The position numbers and the translations under genes were made by a program. The notes below the pieces were generated by a model that was not told where the DNA came from, searched no databases, and saw only the letters and a program-made list of their open reading frames with translations. Shown here one piece after another: positions 26,158 through 36,723 of a stretch of 64,000 nucleotides of DNA. This stretch comes from Bordetella holmesii ATCC 51541 (lineage in GTDB: Bacteria; Pseudomonadota; Gammaproteobacteria; Burkholderiales; Burkholderiaceae_B), in assembly GCA_000612485.1 (NCBI GenBank), contig CP007494.1, forward strand, positions 248,001 through 312,000, written 5' to 3'. Every line of letters starts with the position of its first letter. Position 1 is the stretch's first letter.

Positions 26158-27309
26158 ATGAATCAAACGGTCTACGACATTGCGATCCTCGGAGCGGGCC
26201 CGGTGGGCCAGGCACTGGCCCTGCTGCTGGCGCGTGCCAGCGCCCACCCTGAGCGCATCGTTCTGCTGGCCGGCCAGCCCGCGCCGGCCCGATCGCAGCC
26301 GGCAGCCGATCCGCGCGTGTTGGCCATGAACCATGGCAGCCGCGTCCTGCTCGACAGCCTGGGGGCCTGGCCGTCCCGGTTTGCCGACATCCGCCACGTT
26401 CACATCTCGCAGCGCGGGCGTCTGGGCCGCACGATCATCGGGCATGAGGATTTCGGCGTGGAGCAGTTGGGCAGCGTCGTACCCTATGCCGCCCTGCATG
26501 ACCGCCTGGCCGAACGCGTATCGCAAAGCGGCGTGACGGTGCTCAGCGGATCAGCAGCCACCATGACCTCCCAGTCCCTGGACAGCGTGCACCTGGCTCA
26601 CGGCAGGCAGGTAATCTCCTGTCGGGTCGCCGTGCAGTGCGATGGGACGGGCGGGACGGACCTCAAGCGTGATTATGGCCAGCATGCCGTCATCACCAGC
26701 GCCCGGGCCAGCCTGCCGCGCCCCGGCTGGGCCTGGGAGCGCTTCACCGCCGAGGGGCCGCTGGCACTGCTGCCACATCCGCAGCAGGCCGGCAGCTATT
26801 CCGTTGTCTGGTGCGTGGCGCCGGAGCGTGCGCAAGCGCTGGCCACATTGGATGATGCGCAGTTTTCCGCCCAGCTCAGCGCCGCCTTCGGCGAACGGCT
26901 CGGCCGATTGAGCAGCCAGGCGGCGCGGCATATTTTTCCCCTCGAACTCAAGGCCCGGCATGCTCAGGTACACGGCCGCGTCGCCACGATAGGCAATGCG
27001 GCACAAACACTGCATCCCGTAGCAGGCCAAGGGCTGAATCTGGGGCTGCGGGATGCCGCCCAACTGGCCCAGGCCCTGTCGGGCTGGCACGCTGCCGACG
27101 ATCCGCGCCAGCGGCTCGGTGACTTTGCCCGCATCCGTAGCGCCGACCGTTGGCTCACCGCCGGTCTGACTGACCTCATGCCGCGCGTGTTCGCCACCGG
27201 GCTGGCGCCCGTCGAGCATGCCTGCGGGCTGGCCTTGCTCGCGCTCGATCTGGCCGCGCCTGCACGTGCGCCCCTGGCGCGCCACCTTTTGCAGGGGTTG
27301 CGCGCCTAG
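26158..27309 (+). CDS. UbiH/UbiF-type FAD-dependent monooxygenase
   Basis: The 383-residue flavoprotein has the FAD dinucleotide fold at the N-terminus (ILGAGPVGQALA), the class A monooxygenase region around RVAVQCDGTGG, and the C-terminal IGNAAQTLHPVAGQGLNLGLRDA block typical of ubiquinone ring hydroxylases. It probably hydroxylates a ubiquinone precursor; which carbon is not readable. The stop TAG lies inside the IS481 target duplication at 27305-27310 and is therefore preserved. Confidence 0.9.
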   Translation: MNQTVYDIAILGAGPVGQALALLLARASAHPERIVLLAGQPAPARSQPAADPRVLAMNHGSRVLLDSLGAWPSRFADIRHVHISQRGRLGRTIIGHEDFGVEQLGSVVPYAALHDRLAERVSQSGVTVLSGSAATMTSQSLDSVHLAHGRQVISCRVAVQCDGTGGTDLKRDYGQHAVITSARASLPRPGWAWERFTAEGPLALLPHPQQAGSYSVVWCVAPERAQALATLDDAQFSAQLSAAFGERLGRLSSQAARHIFPLELKARHAQVHGRVATIGNAAQTLHPVAGQGLNLGLRDAAQLAQALSGWHAADDPRQRLGDFARIRSADRWLTAGLTDLMPRVFATGLAPVEHACGLALLALDLAAPARAPLARHLLQGLRA

Positions 27310-27310
27310 C

Positions 27311-28352
27311 TGTGAAGATTCAATAGGTTGTATGCATGGTTCATCCGAACCGGATTTGAGAAACTGGAAATCGCCAACCCCCAGTTCACTCAAGGAGCCC
27401 GGCCGGATGAACACCCATAAGCATGCCCGATTGACCTTCCTACGTCGACTCGAAATGGTCCAGCAATTGATCGCCCATCAAGTTTGTGTGCCTGAAGCGG
27501 CCCGCGCCTATGGGGTCACCGCGCCGACTGTGCGCAAATGGCTGGGCCGCTTCCTGGCTCAGGGCCAGGCGGGCTTGGCCGATGCGTCCTCGCGCCCGAC
27601 GGTCTCGCCCCGAGCGATTGCGCCGACCAAGGCGCTGGCTATCGTGGAGCTGCGCCGCAAGCGGCTGACCCAAGCGCGCATCGCCCAGGCGCTGGGCGTG
27701 TCAGCCAGCACCGTCAGCCGCGTCCTGGCCCGCGCCGGTCTGTCGCACCTGGCCGACCTGGAGCCGGCCGAGCCGGTGGTGCGCTACGAGCATCAGGCCC
27801 CCGGCGATCTGCTGCACATCGACATCAAGAAGCTGGGACGTATCCAGCGCCCTGGCCACCGGGTCACGGGCAACCGACGCGATACCGTTGAGGGGGCCGG
27901 CTGGGACTTCGTCTTCGTGGCCATCGATGACCACGCCCGCGTGGCCTTCACCGACATCCACCCCGACGAGCGCTTCCCCAGCGCCGTCCAGTTCCTCAAG
28001 GACGCAGTGGCCTACTACCAGCGCCTGGGCGTGACCATCCAGCGCTTGCTCACCGACAATGGCTCGGCCTTTCGCAGCCGCGCCTTCGCCGCGCTGTGCC
28101 ATGAGCTGGGCATCAAGCACCGCTTTACCCGACCTTACCGCCCACAGACCAATGGCAAGGCCGAACGCTTCATCCAGTCGGCCTTGCGTGAGTGGGCTTA
28201 CGCTCACACCTACCAGAACTCCCAACACCGAGCCGATGCCATGAAATCCTGGCTACACCACTACAACTGGCATCGACCCCACCACGGCATCGGGCGCGCT
28301 GTACCCATCTCCAGACTCAACCTGGACGAATACAACCTATTGACAGTTCACA
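27311..28352 (+). mobile_element. IS481
   Basis: The element is about 1.04 kb with ends beginning TGTGAAGATTCAATAGGTTG (left) and, complemented, TGTGAACTGTCAATAGGTTG (right). It is flanked by the 6-bp repeat CCTAGC (27305-27310 and 28353-28358), fitting the NCTAGN preference of IS481. It carries one intact transposase gene. IS481 is the multicopy element used for diagnosis of B. pertussis and is also present in B. holmesii. Confidence 0.93.
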
Positions 28353-28357
28353 CCTAG
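27407..28357 (+). CDS. IS481 transposase
   Basis: The ATG at 27407 gives 316 residues (MNTHKHARLTFL). The N-terminal HTH region (VCVPEAARAYGVTAPTVRKW) precedes the DDE core: Asp in LLHIDIKKLG, Asp in LLTDNGSAF, Glu in TNGKAERFIQS. The stop codon TAG lies outside the element, in the duplicated target CCTAGC, so the last codon and the stop are completed by host sequence. The open frame upstream of the ATG belongs to the overlapping ubiH region. Confidence 0.93.
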   Translation: MNTHKHARLTFLRRLEMVQQLIAHQVCVPEAARAYGVTAPTVRKWLGRFLAQGQAGLADASSRPTVSPRAIAPTKALAIVELRRKRLTQARIAQALGVSASTVSRVLARAGLSHLADLEPAEPVVRYEHQAPGDLLHIDIKKLGRIQRPGHRVTGNRRDTVEGAGWDFVFVAIDDHARVAFTDIHPDERFPSAVQFLKDAVAYYQRLGVTIQRLLTDNGSAFRSRAFAALCHELGIKHRFTRPYRPQTNGKAERFIQSALREWAYAHTYQNSQHRADAMKSWLHHYNWHRPHHGIGRAVPISRLNLDEYNLLTVHT

Positions 28358-28500
28358 CGGTCCCTTTTCAGGGGCGGCGGTCTCCAACGCCCTTCGCAAT
28401 CGGCCTCTGAAGGGGGGTCTGGCGTCGCCATTGCGCACCGAATCTGGATTCGGCGAGACGGCGGAAATGGGGCCAGGCCCAAGACGGTTAAAATGTGAGC

Positions 28501-29526
28501 ATGCGCATCGGCCCCTGGTCTCTTTCCAATAATGTTTTCGTCGCCCCTATGGCCGGGGTGACGGATCGCCCTTTCCGTCAATTATGCAAACGGCTGGGGG
28601 CGGGTTATGCCGTGTCCGAAATGGCCGCCAGCAATCCGCGGCTGTGGGACAGCGTCAAAACGTCCAGACGCTTGAATCATGAAGGCGAAATAGCACCGAT
28701 TTCGGTGCAAATCGCAGGCGCAGACCCGGAAATGATGGCAGAAGCGGCCATTTTCAACATCAACAAGGGCGCGCGCATCATTGATATCAACATGGGTTGC
28801 CCGGCCAAAAAGGTTTGCAACCTGGCTTCGGGCTCGGCGCTGTTGCGCCATGAGGATCTCATTGCCCGTATTCTGGATGCCGTCGTCGCCGCCTGCGCCC
28901 CCAAAGGCGTGCCCGTCACACTCAAAACCCGTACCGGGTGGGATCGCGAAAGCCGAAACGCTTTACGCGTGGCCCGGTTGGCCGAGCAAAGCGGCATCGC
29001 CGCCCTCACGCTGCACGGCCGCACGCGTTGCGACCTGTACACCGGGCATGCCGAGTACGACACCATACGCGCCGTCAAGGCCGAGATCGGTATTCCCGTG
29101 GTGGCCAATGGCGATATCGACAGCCCCGAGAAAGCCCGTCACGTCCTGGCGTATACGGGAGCCGACGCGGTGATGATAGGCCGAGCGGCCCAGGGCCGGC
29201 CCTGGATTTTCCGCGAAGTCGATCACTTTCTGCGCACCGGCCAGACGCTTGCTGCGCCCAGCTACGCCGAAATGCGCGACCTGCTGCTCGAGCACCTGGA
29301 CGACCATTACCGTTTCTACGGCGAGCATACCGGCGTGCGTACGGCACGCAAGCACATTGGCTGGTATATCGACTCCCTGCCCGGGGCGGAAGCTTTCCGC
29401 ACCCAAATGAACCTCATCGACACTACCGCCGAGCAATTCCGTGCGGTAGCCGACTGGTTCGATCACTCGCTTATGGGTGGCGGCAATCCAAGCCATGCCG
29501 TCACCTCGAACTTGCTGGCGGTATAA
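28501..29526 (+). CDS. dusB: tRNA-dihydrouridine synthase B
   Basis: DusB is an FMN enzyme that reduces uridines in the tRNA D-loop (position 17 in E. coli). The protein has VAPMAGVTDRPFR, IDINMGCPAKKVC with the catalytic Cys, and GADAVMIGRAAQGRPWIF. The ATG at 28501 is chosen; a GTG at 28495 would add two residues. fis follows after 40 bp, the same dusB-fis order as in E. coli. IS481 ends 148 bp upstream and may have changed the promoter. Confidence 0.95.
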   Translation: MRIGPWSLSNNVFVAPMAGVTDRPFRQLCKRLGAGYAVSEMAASNPRLWDSVKTSRRLNHEGEIAPISVQIAGADPEMMAEAAIFNINKGARIIDINMGCPAKKVCNLASGSALLRHEDLIARILDAVVAACAPKGVPVTLKTRTGWDRESRNALRVARLAEQSGIAALTLHGRTRCDLYTGHAEYDTIRAVKAEIGIPVVANGDIDSPEKARHVLAYTGADAVMIGRAAQGRPWIFREVDHFLRTGQTLAAPSYAEMRDLLLEHLDDHYRFYGEHTGVRTARKHIGWYIDSLPGAEAFRTQMNLIDTTAEQFRAVADWFDHSLMGGGNPSHAVTSNLLAV

Positions 29527-29566
29527 GCGCCAGCCTCACCATAAAAATATCTGTACTCAAAACCAA

Positions 29567-29806
29567 ATGAACAAAAAAGATGTCCTGGAAGAATGCGTGC
29601 GCGCCAGTCTGGAGCGCTATTTCGAAGACCTGGGTGATTCCGAACCCCACGATATGTGGGATATGGTGATGCGCTGCGTCGAGCGCCCGGTACTCGAAGT
29701 GGCCCTGGAACGCGCTGGCGGCAATCAGTCGCGCGCTTCCGAGATGCTGGGCATCACACGTAATACGCTGCGCAAAAAGCTGTTGGCCCACAACATCCAG
29801 CCCTGA
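29567..29806 (+). CDS. fis: DNA-binding protein Fis
   Basis: The 79-residue nucleoid protein bends DNA and activates stable RNA promoters in fast growth. The C-terminal HTH is clear (GNQSRASEMLGITRNTLRKKL), and the N-terminal half (VLEECVRASLERYF) forms the dimer helices. ATG at 29567 matches the usual betaproteobacterial start MNKKDVLEE. Cotranscription with dusB is expected. Confidence 0.95.
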   Translation: MNKKDVLEECVRASLERYFEDLGDSEPHDMWDMVMRCVERPVLEVALERAGGNQSRASEMLGITRNTLRKKLLAHNIQP

Positions 29807-29835
29807 TTGCCCGATCGACGGATTTCCCTGTATCC

Positions 29836-29853
29836 GCATCCCCGAGGGGATGC
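29836..29853 (+). other. Hairpin in the fis-purH spacer
   Basis: GCATCCCC pairs perfectly with GGGGATGC across GA. There is no T tail. It could end the dusB-fis transcript weakly or act in the purH leader; sequence does not decide. Confidence 0.35.
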
Positions 29854-29871
29854 CCCTGACCCACCACCATC

Positions 29872-31461
29872 ATGAAAATCGAAACTGCTCTGCTTTCGGT
29901 GTCCGATAAGACCGGCATCGTGGAATTTGCCCGCGCGCTGGCCGCTCGCGGCGTACGCCTGCTCTCGACCGGCGGCACCGCCCGCCTGTTGGCCGAGTCA
30001 GGTCTGACCGTCACCGAAGTGGCCCAGCACACCGGCTCGCCGGAAATCCTCGATGGTCGCGTCAAGACGCTGCACCCGAAGATCCATGGCGGCTTGCTTG
30101 CGCGGCGCGACAGCCAGGAGCACATGGAGACGATTGCCGCCTCTGGCATCGACCGTATCGACATGCTGGTGGTCAACCTCTATCCCTTCCGTGAAACCGT
30201 CGCCAAACCCGATTGCACCTTCGCCGACGCGGTCGAAAACATCGACATCGGCGGCCCGGCCATGCTGCGCGCCGCGGCCAAGAACCATGGCACCGAAGCC
30301 GGTGGCGTGACCGTCGTCATCGATCCGGTCGACTACAGCCGAGTGCTGACGGAGATCGACCAGAACGGCAGCACCTCGTACGCCCTGCGCCTCGAGTTGG
30401 CCACCAAGGTCTACGCCCATACGGCGTCGTACGATGGCGCCATCGCCGCCTACCTGACCAGCCTGGCCGATGCGGCCCCGGCCCAGGACGCCGTGCCGGC
30501 CCGCAACGAGTGGCCCCGCACCCTGACCCTGCAAGTGCAGCAGCAACAGGCCCTGCGGTATGGCGAGAACCCGCATCAGACTGCGGCGTTCTACGTCGAC
30601 CCGCAGCGTCCCTCAGGCTTGCTGGGCAACTACCGCCAGCTCCAGGGTAAGGAACTCTCGTACAACAATATCGCTGATGCCGACGCGGCCTGGGAGTGCG
30701 TGCGCAGCTTCGACACTCCTGCCTGCGTGATCGTCAAACACGCCAACCCCTGCGGCGTGGCCGTGGCCGGCAGCAACCTCGAGGCCTATCAAAAGGCCTT
30801 CAAGACCGACCCCACGTCGGCATTCGGCGGCATCATCGCTTTCAACCGACCTGTTGATGCCGCCACGGCCGAAGCCGTGAGCGGTCAGTTCCTGGAAGTG
30901 CTGCTCGCGCCCGCCTATGACGGCGCGGCGCTGGCCATCCTGGCAGCCAAGAAGAATGTGCGCGTGCTGGAAGTCCCGGCCGGCACAGGCCAGAATGCTT
31001 TCGACGTCAAACGCGTTGGCGGCGGCTGGCTGGTACAGACGCCCGATGCCTTCCAGGTACCGCGCGATGCCCTGAAAGTCGTGAGCAAGCGCCAACCCAC
31101 CGAGGCCGAGCTGAACGATCTCGCCTTCGCCTGGAAAGTCGCCAAGTACGTCAAGTCCAATGCCATCGTGTTTGTCGGAGGCGGCATGACACTGGGTGTG
31201 GGCGCCGGCCAGATGAGCCGCATCGACTCGGCCCGCATCGCCTCGATCAAGGCCGAGAATGCTGGCCTGACCCTGCAGGGTTCGGCGGTGGCCTCGGATG
31301 CCTTCTTCCCTTTCCGCGATGGCCTCGACGTGGTGGTGGCAGCAGGCGCGACCTGCGTGATTCAGCTCGGCGGCAGCGTGCGCGATGACGAGGTTATCGC
31401 AGCTGCCGACGAACATGGCATCGCCATGGTCCTGACCGGTACGCGTCACTTCCGTCACTGA
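29872..31461 (+). CDS. purH: Bifunctional AICAR formyltransferase / IMP cyclohydrolase
   Basis: PurH catalyses the last two steps of purine synthesis. The 529-residue protein has the N-terminal MGS-like cyclohydrolase domain ([34 protein letters not shown]). The AICAR formyltransferase domain carries the catalytic KHANPCGVA and [12 protein letters not shown] motifs. The stop overlaps the ruvC start by one base (TGATG), coupling purine synthesis and Holliday-junction genes in one transcript. Confidence 0.96.
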   Translation: MKIETALLSVSDKTGIVEFARALAARGVRLLSTGGTARLLAESGLTVTEVAQHTGSPEILDGRVKTLHPKIHGGLLARRDSQEHMETIAASGIDRIDMLVVNLYPFRETVAKPDCTFADAVENIDIGGPAMLRAAAKNHGTEAGGVTVVIDPVDYSRVLTEIDQNGSTSYALRLELATKVYAHTASYDGAIAAYLTSLADAAPAQDAVPARNEWPRTLTLQVQQQQALRYGENPHQTAAFYVDPQRPSGLLGNYRQLQGKELSYNNIADADAAWECVRSFDTPACVIVKHANPCGVAVAGSNLEAYQKAFKTDPTSAFGGIIAFNRPVDAATAEAVSGQFLEVLLAPAYDGAALAILAAKKNVRVLEVPAGTGQNAFDVKRVGGGWLVQTPDAFQVPRDALKVVSKRQPTEAELNDLAFAWKVAKYVKSNAIVFVGGGMTLGVGAGQMSRIDSARIASIKAENAGLTLQGSAVASDAFFPFRDGLDVVVAAGATCVIQLGGSVRDDEVIAAADEHGIAMVLTGTRHFRH

Positions 31462-32006
31462 TGCGTGTCCTCGGCATCGACCCCGGCCTGCGCCGCACCG
31501 GTTTCGGTGTGATCGATGCCGAAGGCTCGCGCCTGCGTTATGTCGCCAGCGGCACCATTGTCGTGCCGCCCGACCTGGCGCTGGCGCAACGCCTGAAAGT
31601 CATCCTCGACAATCTGCGCGAGGTGGCCCGCGAGACGCGGCCCGATGTGGCCGCGCTCGAAATCGTCTTTCTGAATGCCAACCCCTCATCCACGCTGCTG
31701 CTGGGCCAGGCCCGCGGCGCGGCGTTGTGTGCGTTGGCCGAAAGCGGGCTCGACGTGCACGAGTACACCGCACTGCAAATCAAGAAATCAACGGTCGGCA
31801 CCGGCCGTGCAGCCAAAGAACAGGTACAGATGATGGTGCAGCACCTGCTGTCGCTCAATGGCACGCCCGCCCCTGATTCGGCGGATGCGCTGGCCTGCGC
31901 CATCTGCCATGCCCATACCGGACCGCTGCAGGAACGGCTGTCGCCAATGGCAAAGGCATCGCGCTCAGGTAAAAGCCGGATACGCAACGGACGCCTGCTC
32001 GGCTGA
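31461..32006 (+). CDS. ruvC: Holliday junction resolvase RuvC
   Basis: The 181-residue endonuclease cleaves Holliday junctions on RuvAB complexes. Four acidic catalytic positions are visible: Asp in [10 protein letters not shown], Glu in AALEIVFLN, and the Asp pair in [14 protein letters not shown]. The C-terminal tail is basic. Start overlaps the purH stop; ruvA follows after 83 bp. Confidence 0.96.
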   Translation: MRVLGIDPGLRRTGFGVIDAEGSRLRYVASGTIVVPPDLALAQRLKVILDNLREVARETRPDVAALEIVFLNANPSSTLLLGQARGAALCALAESGLDVHEYTALQIKKSTVGTGRAAKEQVQMMVQHLLSLNGTPAPDSADALACAICHAHTGPLQERLSPMAKASRSGKSRIRNGRLLG

Positions 32007-32089
32007 ACGTATAGAATCCCGCCATCGCCTGCCGGCCTGGCGCGACGCAATGTCTTTTCATTCCTACAGACTCTTGGCGAGACTTCCTC

Positions 32090-32662
32090 ATGATTGGCCG
32101 CATCACCGGAACCCTGATCGAAAAGACCCCGCCCGTGGTCTGCGTGGATGTCAACGGCATCGGCTATGACATCGATGTGCCCATGAGCACGCTGTACGCG
32201 CTGCCCGACACCGGCGCGCGCGTCACGCTGTTTACACATCTAGTGGTGCGCGAAGATGCGCACCTGCTGTATGGCTTTGGCACGGCCGGCGAACGCGCAG
32301 CCTTCCGGGAGCTGGTCAAGGTCAGCGGCATCGGCGCGCGCACCGCGCTTGCGGTGCTTTCCGGCATGTCGGTGGCGGAGCTTGCCCAGGCTATCACGTT
32401 GCAGGAAAGCGGCCGTTTGACCCGTGTGCCAGGCATCGGCAAGAAAACGGCCGAGCGCCTCTTACTGGAGATGCGCGGCAAACTGGGCGCAGATATCGGC
32501 GCGGCGCCCCATGCCGTGCCCGACAGCCAGAGCGACATTCTCAATGCGCTGCTGGCCCTGGGTTACTCCGAGAAAGAATCGCTGGCCACCCTCAAGACGT
32601 TGCCGGAAGGCCTCAGCGTGTCGGACGGCATACGCCAGGCGCTCAAGGCCCTGGCGCGCTAG
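32090..32662 (+). CDS. ruvA: Holliday junction helicase subunit RuvA
   Basis: RuvA binds four-way junctions as a tetramer and recruits RuvB. The 190-residue protein has an N-terminal OB fold ([12 protein letters not shown]), tandem helix-hairpin-helix motifs ([16 protein letters not shown] and [16 protein letters not shown]) and the C-terminal RuvB-binding domain ([14 protein letters not shown]). ruvB is about 1 kb downstream, separated by a lipoprotein gene on the opposite strand. Confidence 0.96.
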   Translation: MIGRITGTLIEKTPPVVCVDVNGIGYDIDVPMSTLYALPDTGARVTLFTHLVVREDAHLLYGFGTAGERAAFRELVKVSGIGARTALAVLSGMSVAELAQAITLQESGRLTRVPGIGKKTAERLLLEMRGKLGADIGAAPHAVPDSQSDILNALLALGYSEKESLATLKTLPEGLSVSDGIRQALKALAR

Positions 32663-32665
32663 GGC

Positions 32666-33430
32666 TTATTTATCGATTTTCACGCCCTGGTACTCGTACT
32701 TGAAAGAAGACCGCGTCGTCCTCACCGCGCGGACCAGCGGCAGCCCCAGATCCGACACCCAGGCATACTTCACTTCCCGCAGCGTCACACCATTCTGATT
32801 ACTGTCGGTGCAGACCATCTCAATGGCCTTGCCCGGCAGCTCGGCCAACACCTGGCTGGCGTCATAAGCCTTGCCGGTCACGCAGACGCGACGCCAGGGT
32901 GTGCCCATGTCGAAGGGATCTTTCGTACCCTCACGCGCCTCGAAACGATACTCGCCATTCTCGGTGACCTGCGCCAGGCTGCTCCAGGATTTGGGTGCAC
33001 GCGCGAAGGTCGGAGGATAGGCGAGGCTGCGTGCCGGATCGGCGTTCTGGCTGGCCAGCGACGCCAGACCGTGATACTGAAGTTCAAAAGTCTGGCTGGC
33101 AGTCAGGCCGTTGAGCGAGGTGCGGCGGATCTGACGCAATGTGCCGTCATTGTCGTCATTGATATAAGCGGTCTCCTGCCCCGCCTTCAACTCGGGCTTA
33201 TCCTCGCTCCAGCCCACCGCCTTGAACTCGATGCGCTTGAAGGGGAAGGGTTCCGATCCGGCCGGTTTGAGCATGGCCTGCGTACCCATAGGCAAGGCCG
33301 CACGCGTAAACGTGGCGACCGAATACGCCTGCGGATCCGATACCATCGGCTGGACTTTCATATTACCCATGCAGCCGGTCAACGCCACAGCGGACGCGAG
33401 CGCGGCCAGGGTCAGCTTGTTAGGAAACAC
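32666..33430 (-). CDS. Predicted lipoprotein of unknown function
   Basis: A signal peptide with lipobox (VALTGC) follows a GTG (33430) or TTG (33433) start, giving about 254 residues. There is no ATG in a suitable place. The mature part is soluble-looking, with a conserved Cys pair (RRVCVTGKAYD, IEMVCTDSNQNG). I do not recognise the family. The gene is inserted between ruvA and ruvB on the opposite strand and converges on ruvA with three bases between stops. Confidence 0.75.
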   Translation of the reverse strand: MFPNKLTLAALASAVALTGCMGNMKVQPMVSDPQAYSVATFTRAALPMGTQAMLKPAGSEPFPFKRIEFKAVGWSEDKPELKAGQETAYINDDNDGTLRQIRRTSLNGLTASQTFELQYHGLASLASQNADPARSLAYPPTFARAPKSWSSLAQVTENGEYRFEAREGTKDPFDMGTPWRRVCVTGKAYDASQVLAELPGKAIEMVCTDSNQNGVTLREVKYAWVSDLGLPLVRAVRTTRSSFKYEYQGVKIDK

Positions 33431-33723
33431 CAAGCACCTCGGAAGGAAATCAAAGAAGGGGCGCTCAGGACAAGAACTGCCTGAGATCAAGACAGAACCA
33501 CACCGTGATACGGAAGTGGTCAAAACGTAAGGGGATGCAATAGTACTGCCAAATCCAGAATCTGGACGCAACAGACGAACAGAAATGCGGGGAGTCCGCC
33601 GGGATCTGGCCCGCCGGCACAGGCGCCTGACACCGGCTTGCCAAGCCCCCGTGCACCCAGGCTAGAGTCTGCACGGCGGGCATGCGAGAATGCTGGACAA
33701 ACAACCAGTTTTCGTACTCCGCC

Positions 33724-34791
33724 ATGGCTATCCAGTCCGACTCGCTCTCCTCGCGCCCTGACGCACCCCGCCTGGTGGCCCCTGCGCCCGCCTCCCCCAA
33801 CGAAGAATCCATCGAGCGCGCGCTGCGGCCCAAAGCGCTGCAGGAGTATGTCGGTCAGCGGCGTGCCCGCGAACAACTGGAAATTTTCATCGCCGCAGCG
33901 CGCAAACGCGGCGAAGCCCTGGATCATGTGTTGCTGTTCGGCCCGCCCGGCCTCGGAAAAACCACGCTGGCGCACATCATCGCCCATGAAATGGGCGTGC
34001 AAATGCGGCAAACCTCCGGCCCCGTGCTGGAGCGTCCTGGCGATCTGGCGGCTCTGCTCACCAATCTCGAACGCAACGACGTGCTCTTCATCGACGAAAT
34101 CCACCGGCTGTCGCCGGTCGTCGAAGAAATTCTCTACCCCGCGCTCGAAGACTTCCAGATAGACATCCTGATCGGCGAAGGCCCCGCAGCGCGCAGCGTC
34201 AAGCTGGATCTGCAACCCTTTACGCTGGTCGGCGCGACGACCCGCGCCGGCATGCTGACCAATCCGCTGCGCGACCGCTTCGGCATCGTGTCCCGACTGG
34301 AGTTCTACAACACCGACGATCTGGCGCATATCGTCACGCGCAGCGCCGGGCTGCTCAACGCCGACATCACCCCCGAGGGCGCGCGCGAAGTAGCCCGCCG
34401 CGCGCGCGGCACTCCACGCATCGCCAACCGGCTGCTGCGTCGCGTACGAGACTACGCCGAAGTCAAAGCCAATGGCCGCATCGACACCGAGGCCGCCGGC
34501 CAGGCACTGGCCATGCTTGAGGTCGACCCCCAGGGGCTGGACCTCATGGACCGCAAACTGCTGGAAGCCATCGTGCACAAATTCGATGGCGGCCCGGTTG
34601 GCGTGGACAGCCTGGCCGCGGCCATCGGCGAAGAGCGCGACACCATCGAAGACGTGATCGAGCCCTATCTCATTCAGCATGGGTACTTGCAACGCACACC
34701 GCGCGGACGCATGGCAACCCAAACGACCTGGCGCCACCTCGGCCTGCAGCCGCCTGCGGGCAGCCAATTCTCCAGCGGCGATCTGTTCTAG
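33724..34791 (+). CDS. ruvB: Holliday junction branch migration ATPase RuvB
   Basis: The 355-residue AAA+ motor has Walker [12 protein letters not shown], Walker [12 protein letters not shown], sensor 1 region VGATTRAG, arginine-finger area [12 protein letters not shown], and the C-terminal winged helix ([11 protein letters not shown]). ATG at 33724 is preferred over an upstream in-frame TTG/ATG region. It ends in CTAG, shared with the convergent recQ stop. Confidence 0.96.
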   Translation: MAIQSDSLSSRPDAPRLVAPAPASPNEESIERALRPKALQEYVGQRRAREQLEIFIAAARKRGEALDHVLLFGPPGLGKTTLAHIIAHEMGVQMRQTSGPVLERPGDLAALLTNLERNDVLFIDEIHRLSPVVEEILYPALEDFQIDILIGEGPAARSVKLDLQPFTLVGATTRAGMLTNPLRDRFGIVSRLEFYNTDDLAHIVTRSAGLLNADITPEGAREVARRARGTPRIANRLLRRVRDYAEVKANGRIDTEAAGQALAMLEVDPQGLDLMDRKLLEAIVHKFDGGPVGVDSLAAAIGEERDTIEDVIEPYLIQHGYLQRTPRGRMATQTTWRHLGLQPPAGSQFSSGDLF

Positions 34792-36608
34792 CGCGGCCGA
34801 GCGACGCAGCGCAGGACTTCCTCGCCGTAGGCTTCGAGCTTGCGCGCGCCAACACCGCTGACATGTCCGAGGTCTTCCTGCGTATCCGGCATGGCAAGCG
34901 CTATCTCGCGCAATGTCGCATCATGGAAGATCACATACGCCGGCACGCCGTGGTTGCGAGCCACTTCGGCCCGCCAACTGCGCAGCGCCTCAAACACCGG
35001 CATGCGGTCGGTCGGCAGGTCAATGACCGGCGCCTTGGCCCGTGTGCTGGTGCGCGTGCGAGGTTTTTTCTCTGACTCGCGGCGCAACATCAGTTGCACC
35101 TCGCCGCGCAGTACGGCCCGGCTGTCTTCGGTAAGGGCCAAGGTGCCATAGCCTTCGTGATCGACCATCAGCAAGCCCTTGGCCAGTAATTGACGCAACA
35201 CACCGCGCCAGGCGGTTTCCGACAGGTCAGCTCCCACCCCGAAGACACTGAGAGACTCATGGTCATGCTGGCGCGTGCGATCACTGCTTTTACCACGCAG
35301 GATATCGACGATGTGTCCTGCGCCATAACGTTGCCCGCGTTCCTTGCCCAGGCGGTAGATGGCCGACAGCGCCTTCTGGGCAGCGACCGTGCCGTCCCAG
35401 GCTTCGGGCGGCTCCAGACAGACATCGCAGTTGCCGCAGGCGCTGATGCTCTGGCCGAAATAAGCCAGCAAGCGCACCCGTCGGCACTCCACGGTCTCGC
35501 ACAAGCCAAGCATGGCGTCGAGCTGTTGACCCAGCCGGCGGCGGTAGCTCTCGTCGCCAGGCGACTCATCGATCATGCGCCGTTGCTGCACCACATCCTG
35601 CAAACCATAGGCCAGCCATGCCGTGGCCGGCAAGCCGTCGCGGCCGGCGCGGCCGGTTTCCTGGTAATAGCCCTCGACGGATTTGGGCAAATCGATATGT
35701 GCGACGAAACGGACATCGGGCTTGTCGATGCCCATGCCAAAGGCAATGGTGGCCACCATGACCACGCCGTCCTCGCGCAGAAAACGCGACTGATTGGTGG
35801 CGCGCACCTGCGCGCTCAGGCCGGCGTGGTAGGGCAAGGCATGCACGCCCTGGTTACAGAGAAACTCCGCAGTCTCTTCCACGCGTGCACGCGACAGGCA
35901 GTACACGACGCCGGAGTCGCCCTCGTGCTCGCTGCGGATGAGGTCGAGCAACTGCTTGCGGACTTCATTTTTTTCAACGATGCGATAGCGAATGTTGGGG
36001 CGGTCGAAACTGGCCACATAATGGCGTGCCTGATCCAGAGCCAGACGCTGCGCGATCTCGGTTCGTGTAGCGGCCGTGGCCGTGGCCGTCAGGGCAATAC
36101 GCGGCACCTCGGGCCAGCGCTCATGCAGCATCGACAGCCCGAGGTATTCCGGGCGGAAGTCATGGCCCCATTGCGACACGCAATGGGCTTCGTCGATGGC
36201 GAATAAGGCAATGCGGCCACGTTCGAGCAATTGCAGGCAGCGGTCCGTCAAGAGCCTTTCAGGAGCCACATACAGCAGATCCAGTTCGCCGGCCACAAAG
36301 GCGCGCTCGACCTCGCGCACCTGTTGCCATTCCTGGGTCGAATTCAGGAATGCCGCGCGCACGCCCAACTCGGTCAGGGCGTCGACCTGATCCTGCATCA
36401 GCGCAATGAGCGGCGACACGACAATGCCGGTGCCTTCCCGCACCAACGCAGGCACTTGATAACAAAGCGATTTACCGCCACCGGTAGGCATCAGAACCAG
36501 GGCGTCGCCACCTTGGATCACATGATCGACGATGGCCTGCTGATCGCCACGAAAGGACTCGTATCCGAAGACGCGCTGCAACACGCCAAGCGCGCGGGGA
36601 TCAGACAT
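34788..36608 (-). CDS. recQ: ATP-dependent DNA helicase RecQ
   Basis: The 606-residue 3'-5' helicase of the RecF pathway has motif 0 [13 protein letters not shown], Walker [17 protein letters not shown] box ([17 protein letters not shown]), motif [12 protein letters not shown], zinc-binding Cys ([15 protein letters not shown]), winged helix, and a C-terminal HRDC domain. Its TAG stop lies on the complement of the CTAG that contains the ruvB stop. It is intact. Confidence 0.96.
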   Translation of the reverse strand: MSDPRALGVLQRVFGYESFRGDQQAIVDHVIQGGDALVLMPTGGGKSLCYQVPALVREGTGIVVSPLIALMQDQVDALTELGVRAAFLNSTQEWQQVREVERAFVAGELDLLYVAPERLLTDRCLQLLERGRIALFAIDEAHCVSQWGHDFRPEYLGLSMLHERWPEVPRIALTATATAATRTEIAQRLALDQARHYVASFDRPNIRYRIVEKNEVRKQLLDLIRSEHEGDSGVVYCLSRARVEETAEFLCNQGVHALPYHAGLSAQVRATNQSRFLREDGVVMVATIAFGMGIDKPDVRFVAHIDLPKSVEGYYQETGRAGRDGLPATAWLAYGLQDVVQQRRMIDESPGDESYRRRLGQQLDAMLGLCETVECRRVRLLAYFGQSISACGNCDVCLEPPEAWDGTVAAQKALSAIYRLGKERGQRYGAGHIVDILRGKSSDRTRQHDHESLSVFGVGADLSETAWRGVLRQLLAKGLLMVDHEGYGTLALTEDSRAVLRGEVQLMLRRESEKKPRTRTSTRAKAPVIDLPTDRMPVFEALRSWRAEVARNHGVPAYVIFHDATLREIALAMPDTQEDLGHVSGVGARKLEAYGEEVLRCVARPR

Positions 36609-36723
36609 AGGGGACGGGAAAGAATGCGTGCATCATGGATGGGCATTTTACGGCCCATCGCGAAAACCGTGCGCGCCGGCAGGACGCCCTTGCGCGCTCG
36701 TGCCTCAACAAGGCCGCAAAACG

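Noticed and set aside
33520..34767. Antisense frame across ruvB
   Set aside because: Shadow of ruvB with low-complexity translation and no motifs.
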